Assembly (NCBI GenBank): GCA_051871555.1
Contig: JBJECZ010000033.1
Location: 1 to 10,665 of the forward strand
DNA: 10,665 bases
Origin: SFTJ01 sp051871555
GTDB taxonomy: Bacteria; Bacteroidota; Bacteroidia; Bacteroidales; Muribaculaceae
Direction of reading: 5' to 3'
In this document: one piece after another, positions 5,506 through 10,665 of the stretch
Layout of the letters: every line of letters begins with the position of its first letter
Numbering within the stretch: the stretch's first letter is position 1
Position numbers and translations under genes: made by a program
The notes under the pieces: generated by a model
The model's database searches: none
Seen by the model: the letters and a program-made list of their open reading frames with translations, nothing else
Told to the model about the DNA's origin: nothing

Positions 5506-7767
5506 ATGTACAGAATTGATTTGTGCAAGTTCTTTTTTGCAGTTTCGTTTATTGTGGCGTTATCGTTTTCAGCCGGTGCCAAATCAGCTTCGTGCAAGCT
5601 TGGCAAGATGCATCACTCGGACAGTGATTTGGTGTTCGACTCGTTGGCTATTAGCTGGGACGAAGGCGTGCCTTTGGGCAACGCCGTTGTGGGCGAATTG
5701 GTGTGGCGGCGAGCTGATGCGTTGCGCCTGTCAATCGACCGTACCGACTTGTGGGATTTGCGCCCGGTGGACAGCCTGAGCGGCAACAACTACAAGTTTG
5801 AATGGGTGAAACAGCACATTCGCCAAAGAGACTATCTGCCTGTGCAAAAGAAATTCGACCATCCGTACGACCGTGAGCCGGCACCATCGAGGTTGCCCGG
5901 CGCGGCGGTTGAGTTTTCGCTTTCGCAGTTGGGTAAACCCGATGGCGTTCACCTTTTTCTTAATAACGCTTTGTGCGAAGTGACTTGGAAGGGCGGAGCC
6001 CGCATGCAAACCTTTGTGCATGCCATCGAGCCTGTGGGCTGGTTCGTTTTTGAGAACGTTGATGCCGACATCGAGCCGCAGCTTGTTATTCCAACCTATC
6101 AGAACACGGAAGCCGGTGGGCAGGGCAATACAGTTTCGGGACATGGTTTGCAGCGCCTTGGCTACAAACAAGGCGTGGTGGAACGCCAGTCGGGTTGCAT
6201 CACATATCATCAGCCGGGATACGGCGATTACAGTTACGACGTGGCAGTGCGTTGGAAGCGCGACGGCCGCAAAATTTACGGCTGCTGGAGCATCACTTCG
6301 TCGCTCGTGAAAGAACATGCCTTGAAAATCACCGAGCAGGCAATGGAACGTGGCGTGAAGCGCGATTTTGCCCGTCATATGCAGTATTGGCGACAATATT
6401 GGGCGCAGTCGTGGGTGAAGTTGCCCGACCAACTCCTTCAAAAGCAATACGACAACGAAATGTATAAATTCGGGTCGGCTTCGCGTGAGCATTCCTATCC
6501 GATTTCGTTGCAGGCAGTTTGGACAGCCGACAACGGCAACCTGCCGCCGTGGAAAGGCGATTATCATCACGACCTTAACACACAGTTGAGTTATTGGCCT
6601 GCCTATACGAGCAATCATCTTAGCGAAGGATTGGGTTACATAAACACTTTGTGGAAGCAGCGTGACGTGTATAAGCGATACACTCGCCAATATTTTGGCA
6701 CCGACGGCATGAATGTGCCGGGCGTTTGCACCCTCACGGGAGAACCGATGGGCGGGTGGATTCAGTATGCTATGTCGCAGACCGTAGGCGCTTGGTTGGC
6801 GCAGCACTTTTATTTGCATTGGAAATACTCTGCTGACATGGAGTTTCTTCGCCAACGTGCTTATCCGTTTATTCGTGACGTGGCAACATACATGGAGCAA
6901 CAAAGTTTTGTTGACAGCAATGGGGTACGTAGTCTGGAATTCAGCAGCAGCCCCGAGATTTTCGATAACTCGTTGCAGGCTTGGTTCCTTAATGTGACTA
7001 ACTTCGACCTCTCGCTCATGCATTTTATTTTCTCTGCGGCAAGCGAATGTGCATTGGCGGTGGGTGATGGCGAAGCTTCGCAGCATTGGCGAAAGCTTCA
7101 AAGTGAATTGCCTGATTACGATGTTGATGCACAGGGTGCACTCACTTTTGCCAAGGGTTTTGAATATAACGGCTCACACCGACATTTCTCGCATGCGCTT
7201 GCAATTCACCCATTGGGCTTGATTGACGTGAGCAAGGGCGAGAAACACCGCCGAATCATAGATGCCACTCTGCAAAAGCTCGAACAATATGGCGGCGACT
7301 ATTGGACGGGATATAGTTATGCTTGGTACGGCAATATGCAGGCGCGTGCTTTAAATGGTGAAAAAGCTGCCCAAGCACTGCGCACATTTGCCGAGTGTTT
7401 TTGCTTGCCTAACACATTCCACGTCAACGGCGACCAGTCGGGTACAGGCAAAAGCAAATTCACATATCGACCGTTTACACTCGAGGGCAACTTTGCATTT
7501 GCATCGGGCATTCAGGAAATGCTGCTGCAAAGCCACACCGGCATAATACGCGTGTTCCCTGCAATTCCTCAAGAGTGGAACGATGTTTCGTTTGACAACC
7601 TGAGAGCGATGGGTGCATTTCTGGTGAGTGCCGAGCGCCGGGCTGGGAAGGTTGTGAAGCTGAAAGTGCACTGCGAAAAAGGCGGCGTGTTGCGCATTGC
7701 ATCGCCTGTAAACGGGCAGGTGCTTGAATATTCTACCAAGCCGGGTGAAGTTGTAGATGTGTTGTGA
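5506..7767 (+). CDS. Secreted GH95-family glycoside hydrolase with variant active site
   Basis: This 753-residue exported enzyme has the GH95 layout: signal peptide (about 1-25, hydrophobic 9-23), N-terminal beta-sandwich starting with WDEGVPLGNAVVGELVW (51-67), an (alpha/alpha)6 catalytic barrel (about 290-670) and a C-terminal beta domain. C30 follows SAS and could be a poor lipobox, so secreted or lipid-anchored are both possible. Characterised GH95 enzymes are inverting alpha-L-fucosidases or alpha-L-galactosidases. Barrel motifs seen are HHDLNTQLSYWPA (354-366), SSSPEI (480-485), HRHFSH (558-563), GYSYAWYGNMQARAL (602-616) and PFTLEGNF (656-663). E484 is in the place of the general acid. 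The usual Asn-x-Asn reads D356-L-N358, and the usual base Asp in QIDGNF reads E660, so sugar specificity should not be assumed to be fucose. First gene of the glycosidase operon; the next gene starts 36 bp downstream. No Shine-Dalgarno sequence is seen. Confidence 0.85.
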   Translation: MYRIDLCKFFFAVSFIVALSFSAGAKSASCKLGKMHHSDSDLVFDSLAISWDEGVPLGNAVVGELVWRRADALRLSIDRTDLWDLRPVDSLSGNNYKFEWVKQHIRQRDYLPVQKKFDHPYDREPAPSRLPGAAVEFSLSQLGKPDGVHLFLNNALCEVTWKGGARMQTFVHAIEPVGWFVFENVDADIEPQLVIPTYQNTEAGGQGNTVSGHGLQRLGYKQGVVERQSGCITYHQPGYGDYSYDVAVRWKRDGRKIYGCWSITSSLVKEHALKITEQAMERGVKRDFARHMQYWRQYWAQSWVKLPDQLLQKQYDNEMYKFGSASREHSYPISLQAVWTADNGNLPPWKGDYHHDLNTQLSYWPAYTSNHLSEGLGYINTLWKQRDVYKRYTRQYFGTDGMNVPGVCTLTGEPMGGWIQYAMSQTVGAWLAQHFYLHWKYSADMEFLRQRAYPFIRDVATYMEQQSFVDSNGVRSLEFSSSPEIFDNSLQAWFLNVTNFDLSLMHFIFSAASECALAVGDGEASQHWRKLQSELPDYDVDAQGALTFAKGFEYNGSHRHFSHALAIHPLGLIDVSKGEKHRRIIDATLQKLEQYGGDYWTGYSYAWYGNMQARALNGEKAAQALRTFAECFCLPNTFHVNGDQSGTGKSKFTYRPFTLEGNFAFASGIQEMLLQSHTGIIRVFPAIPQEWNDVSFDNLRAMGAFLVSAERRAGKVVKLKVHCEKGGVLRIASPVNGQVLEYSTKPGEVVDVL

Positions 7768-7803
7768 AATTGATTGTTTCGATTCGTAAAATTAATGTTT
7801 GAT

Positions 7804-9798
7804 ATGAAAAATGTGATAAAATTATTTGTGGCTCTTTTCTTTGCCCTCAACTGTTGGGCAGTGCAAAAGGCCGAAGAAGTAAACAAGAATGTCGAGAAGG
7901 TGTTTGTTGTGTTCAAGACGCACCTCGATGTTGGATTCACCGACCTTAGTTCGGTGGTGACCAAGCGTTATGTAGATGAATTCATTCCCAAAGCAATAGC
8001 TGTGGGCGAAAAACTGCAAGCCGACGGCAGCGGTGAGCGTTATGTGTGGACAACGGGTTCGTGGTTGGTTGAAAAGTATCGGCGTGAGGCTTCGGCAGCC
8101 GACGTGGCGCGATTAGATAAGGCAATTGAGCGAGGCGACATTGTTTGGAACGCTGTGCCTTATACATTTGAAAGTGAAGTGATGACAAGTGATTTGTTTC
8201 GCACTTGCCTGATGCTTTCGCAAAATTTGGATAAGCGCTACGGCAAGCACACCATAGCAGCAAAGATGACCGATGTGCCGGGGCATACGCGCAGCATTGT
8301 CAGTCCGCTATATGATGCCGGAGTGCGTTTCTTGCACATTGGGGTAAATCCGGCTTCACCCATCCCAGCAGTGCCAGACTATTGCCTGTGGCGCGACACC
8401 AACGGCAAGGAGATTATTTTGGCTTATCAGCGCGACTACGGAACAGAAAATGTTTTGCCCGACGGCAAAACTGCGGTGTCAATCAATTTCACCGGCGACA
8501 ACCACGGTCCGCACTCCTACGAGGCGGTGAAGAAAATCTATGCTGGTTTGCGCAGTCGCTATCCAAATGCCCAAATAGTTGGCGCTTCGTTCAACGACAT
8601 TGCCGCACATTTGCTAACTTGCAAGAACACATTGCCGGTGGTTACTTCGGAAATAGGCGACACTTGGATTTACGGTTATGGTAGCGCGCCAGTGCGCATG
8701 GCAAAGTTCCGCGAACTGTCGCGCCTCTATTCGAAATGGCTCAAGCAGGGCAAGATTAAAATGAACAGCCCTGAAGCTATAAATTTTGCTGTTGAGTTAG
8801 GTTTGATTGCCGAGCACACGCAAGGCATGGACATTAAAACACATCTGCAAAATTGGGATAAATATGATATGGACAAGTTTATTGCCGCACGCAGCACGGC
8901 TGCATTTGTAAAGGTTGAGCAATCGTGGAAAGAGATTGACGATTATTTGTATTCGGCAATAGCATTCCTTCCTGCAAAATTGCAAGCTGAGGCACGCAAT
9001 GCCATCGATAATATTGGCATACAGCCTAAGAACCAACTCAATGCCGAGACAAAAGCCAATCAGTCGCTTGATTGGGACATCAATTTGTTTGGAGGCATCC
9101 TTAAAGTGCTTGGTGTGACTTATCGCTGCTACGACAGCCACGACTTTGACGACTATTTGAATCGCTATTTGCGAGCTCGTTATGGTTGGGCTCTCGACGA
9201 CATTGGCAAAACAGGACTCGATAAGTCGAAGGCTGTCAGCGCCACCGTAAAAGCGCGAGTGGTGAGCAGCAGTATGAAAGCCGCACCTAATGGCACAGCT
9301 TTTGAGGCTCAACTACAATTCCCCGATGCGAAAGGCGTTGATGGCAGAGTATTTCCAGAATATGTGCAAGTGCAAGGATTTGCTTATAATGACAATCGCA
9401 AAGCCGATATCACATTCACCATAATTAATAAGCCTGCTGTTCGACTGCCCGAGAGTTATTTTGTGTCGTTTGCAGCCGAGGGCATCAAAAAAATTGTTGC
9501 TGAGAAAATCGGCGAACGAGTTGACCTAACCGATGTAGTGGAAAAAGGCAACCGTCAGATGCACGGCATAGACCGTTATGTCGACGTTCTTACCAATAAT
9601 CACACTATTAGAATATGGAGCAAAGACGCTTTCCTGCTTTGCATCGGCGAACCAAATGGCTTGGCTTATTCCACAAACTATCCATCGCTTGAGGGCGGTG
9701 TGCATTTTTGCCTTAACAACAATTTGTGGGGCACTAATTTTGCAATGTGGAACGATGGTACACTAAGCTACCGTTTCTCCATCGAATTGCTGAAATAA
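7804..9798 (+). CDS. Secreted GH38-like glycosidase (DUF5054-type)
   Basis: With the start at 7804 this is a 664-residue protein with a signal peptide (about 1-19, K2 and K6 then a hydrophobic core ending NCWA). Upstream in-frame ATGs at 7774 and 7795 would add a poor extension before the signal, so 7804 is preferred. It looks like the DUF5054 group, related to GH38 alpha-mannosidases. THLDVGFTD (39-47) has the HxD metal-ligand pattern (H40, D42); TDVPGH (156-161) corresponds to the GH38 DPFGH nucleophile motif (D157); H338 in EHTQGMD may be the fourth zinc ligand. Other conserved-looking blocks are DNHGPH (232-237), SEIGDTWIYGYGSAP (282-296) and a C-terminal NNLWGTNFAMW. A retaining, metal-dependent alpha-glycosidase, perhaps an alpha-mannosidase, is inferred; substrate is unknown. 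It is 36 bp after the GH95 gene and 20 bp before the GH92 gene, consistent with one transcript. Confidence 0.8.
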   Translation: MKNVIKLFVALFFALNCWAVQKAEEVNKNVEKVFVVFKTHLDVGFTDLSSVVTKRYVDEFIPKAIAVGEKLQADGSGERYVWTTGSWLVEKYRREASAADVARLDKAIERGDIVWNAVPYTFESEVMTSDLFRTCLMLSQNLDKRYGKHTIAAKMTDVPGHTRSIVSPLYDAGVRFLHIGVNPASPIPAVPDYCLWRDTNGKEIILAYQRDYGTENVLPDGKTAVSINFTGDNHGPHSYEAVKKIYAGLRSRYPNAQIVGASFNDIAAHLLTCKNTLPVVTSEIGDTWIYGYGSAPVRMAKFRELSRLYSKWLKQGKIKMNSPEAINFAVELGLIAEHTQGMDIKTHLQNWDKYDMDKFIAARSTAAFVKVEQSWKEIDDYLYSAIAFLPAKLQAEARNAIDNIGIQPKNQLNAETKANQSLDWDINLFGGILKVLGVTYRCYDSHDFDDYLNRYLRARYGWALDDIGKTGLDKSKAVSATVKARVVSSSMKAAPNGTAFEAQLQFPDAKGVDGRVFPEYVQVQGFAYNDNRKADITFTIINKPAVRLPESYFVSFAAEGIKKIVAEKIGERVDLTDVVEKGNRQMHGIDRYVDVLTNNHTIRIWSKDAFLLCIGEPNGLAYSTNYPSLEGGVHFCLNNNLWGTNFAMWNDGTLSYRFSIELLK

Positions 9799-9818
9799 AC
9801 CTCGTAATCATAAACAAA

Positions 9819-10665
9819 ATGAAGAAACCATTCTTTATCATATTTTTTGCTGCATTATCATGTGCGGCGATGCAAGGCAAAGAAGCAGTTGATTATGTCA
9901 ACCCCATGATTGGCGCCTCCACATCGGCAGCTGCTGGCAAAAGCGGGCATGGTCTAGGCAAGACATTCCCGGGCGTAACCACGCCGTTCGGACTGGTGCA
10001 ACTAAGCCCTGACACAAAAACAGGCGGTGATAATGGTCCGGGGTATTCATGGCATCATCCCACCATCGAAGGCTTTTCGTTTATTCACATGAGCGGAATT
10101 GGTTGGTATGGTGATTTTGGGAATTTCCTTGTCACGCCCACAAACGGACCGCTTAAAACATACGTTGGCGATGAAAAGAATCCTGAGACAGGCTATCGTT
10201 CGCGCTACTCTCACGACAACGAGGTGGCAAAGGCTGGCTATTATGCGGTGACGCTCAGCGATTATGGCATCCGTGCCGAACTGACAGCGGCTCGACGTTC
10301 GGGCATGATACGGTTCACCTTTCCGCAGAACGACACATCGCGCATCAGCATCGACCTTGCTCGGCGCATTGGCGGCTCGGCTACGGAGCAATACGTAAAG
10401 GTTGTGGACAGCTCCACCATTGAAGGCTGGATGCGTTGCACGTCGGCTGATGGCGGATGGGGCAATGGCGAAGGAAATGTAAACTATACCGTTTATTTCA
10501 GTTGCCATTTTAGCCGTCCTCTCAAGCAATATGGCATGTGGAATGCCCAGTTGCCAAAGGAAATTGATTGTGTGAAACTGCAGACACTTAACGACCCGCG
10601 TTATATCAGTGCAGTGAAAAATGCTTCTGTTGAGCGTGGATGCAACGAAATGATGGGGCGTCATA
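9819..10665 (+). CDS. GH92 family alpha-mannosidase, N-terminal part, cut by window edge
   Basis: The ATG at 9819 opens a frame that runs off the right edge; 282 residues are visible. A hydrophobic signal (KKPFFIIFFAALSC, C15) is followed by the start of the GH92 N-terminal beta-sandwich: DYVNPMIGAS (25-34), FPGVTTPFGLVQLSPDT (50-66), GGDNGPGYS (69-77), IEGFSFIHMSGIGWYGD (83-99). C15 is preceded by ALS, so a lipoprotein is possible but the lipobox is imperfect. GH92 enzymes are calcium-dependent inverting exo-alpha-mannosidases that trim mannose from N-glycans or mannans in the periplasm or at the surface. The calcium site, the catalytic acid and base, and the residues that distinguish 1,2 from other linkages lie in the (alpha/alpha)6 domain beyond the window, so linkage cannot be predicted. 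It follows the GH38-like gene by 20 bp, with no recognisable Shine-Dalgarno sequence. Confidence 0.9.
   Translation, partial: MKKPFFIIFFAALSCAAMQGKEAVDYVNPMIGASTSAAAGKSGHGLGKTFPGVTTPFGLVQLSPDTKTGGDNGPGYSWHHPTIEGFSFIHMSGIGWYGDFGNFLVTPTNGPLKTYVGDEKNPETGYRSRYSHDNEVAKAGYYAVTLSDYGIRAELTAARRSGMIRFTFPQNDTSRISIDLARRIGGSATEQYVKVVDSSTIEGWMRCTSADGGWGNGEGNVNYTVYFSCHFSRPLKQYGMWNAQLPKEIDCVKLQTLNDPRYISAVKNASVERGCNEMMGRH

Noticed and set aside
5731..7101. 456-codon open frame on the minus strand
   Set aside because: It lies entirely antisense to the GH95 gene, whose motifs are clear. The translation is rich in His, Arg and Cys with no recognisable domain, as expected of a shadow frame.
10047..10664. 205-codon minus-strand frame at the right edge
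   Set aside because: It is antisense to the GH92 N-terminal region, which reads clearly on the plus strand.

Overview
The window looks like chromosomal DNA from a gut-type Bacteroidota, most likely a member of the Bacteroidales. This rests on the gene families present (a DUF4301 protein, a GH95/GH38-like/GH92 glycosidase series, a Bacteroidota-style lipoprotein), the lack of clear Shine-Dalgarno sequences before most starts, and candidate promoter -7 boxes matching the Bacteroidota consensus TAnnTTTG. There are six genes. All open frames are intact, and both end genes are cut by the window edge. I see no rRNA, tRNA, CRISPR array, insertion sequence or phage gene.

Left block (1-3575, minus strand): a tightly packed operon read right to left. 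It holds a full-length RelA/SpoT-type (p)ppGpp enzyme, a small predicted lipoprotein of unknown function, and the start of a single-domain chromate-transporter (CHR family) protein. The lipoprotein gene overlaps rel by 23 bp, and the transporter start overlaps the lipoprotein stop by 8 bp, so translational coupling is likely. The Rel protein keeps the synthetase residues but has lost most of the metal and catalytic residues of its HD hydrolase domain.

Middle (3576-5505): a 102-bp divergent intergenic region with two dyad sequences and a good -7 box, then a stand-alone DUF4301 gene on the plus strand ending at a strong hairpin terminator. DUF4301 is formally of unknown function, but its motifs fall in the order expected of a sugar-nucleotide pyrophosphorylase/nucleotidyltransferase. 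The 301-bp gap that follows holds the terminator and a possible promoter and structured leader for the next operon.

Right block (5506-10665, plus strand): three secreted glycosidase genes in a row with gaps of 36 and 20 bp. They encode a GH95-family (alpha/alpha)6 enzyme with altered catalytic residues, a GH38-like (DUF5054-type) enzyme, and the N-terminal part of a GH92 alpha-mannosidase. Together they suggest periplasmic or surface trimming of an alpha-mannose-containing glycan, such as a host N-glycan or a mannan, by exo-acting enzymes. No SusC/SusD pair, sulfatase or regulator is visible here, so if this is a polysaccharide utilisation locus its transport and sensing genes lie further right.

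The points most worth a second look are the nucleotidyltransferase-like motif order in DUF4301, the paired active-site substitutions in the GH95 protein, and the hydrolase-dead but RXKD-type Rel. I found no clearly new multi-gene defence or mobile system.
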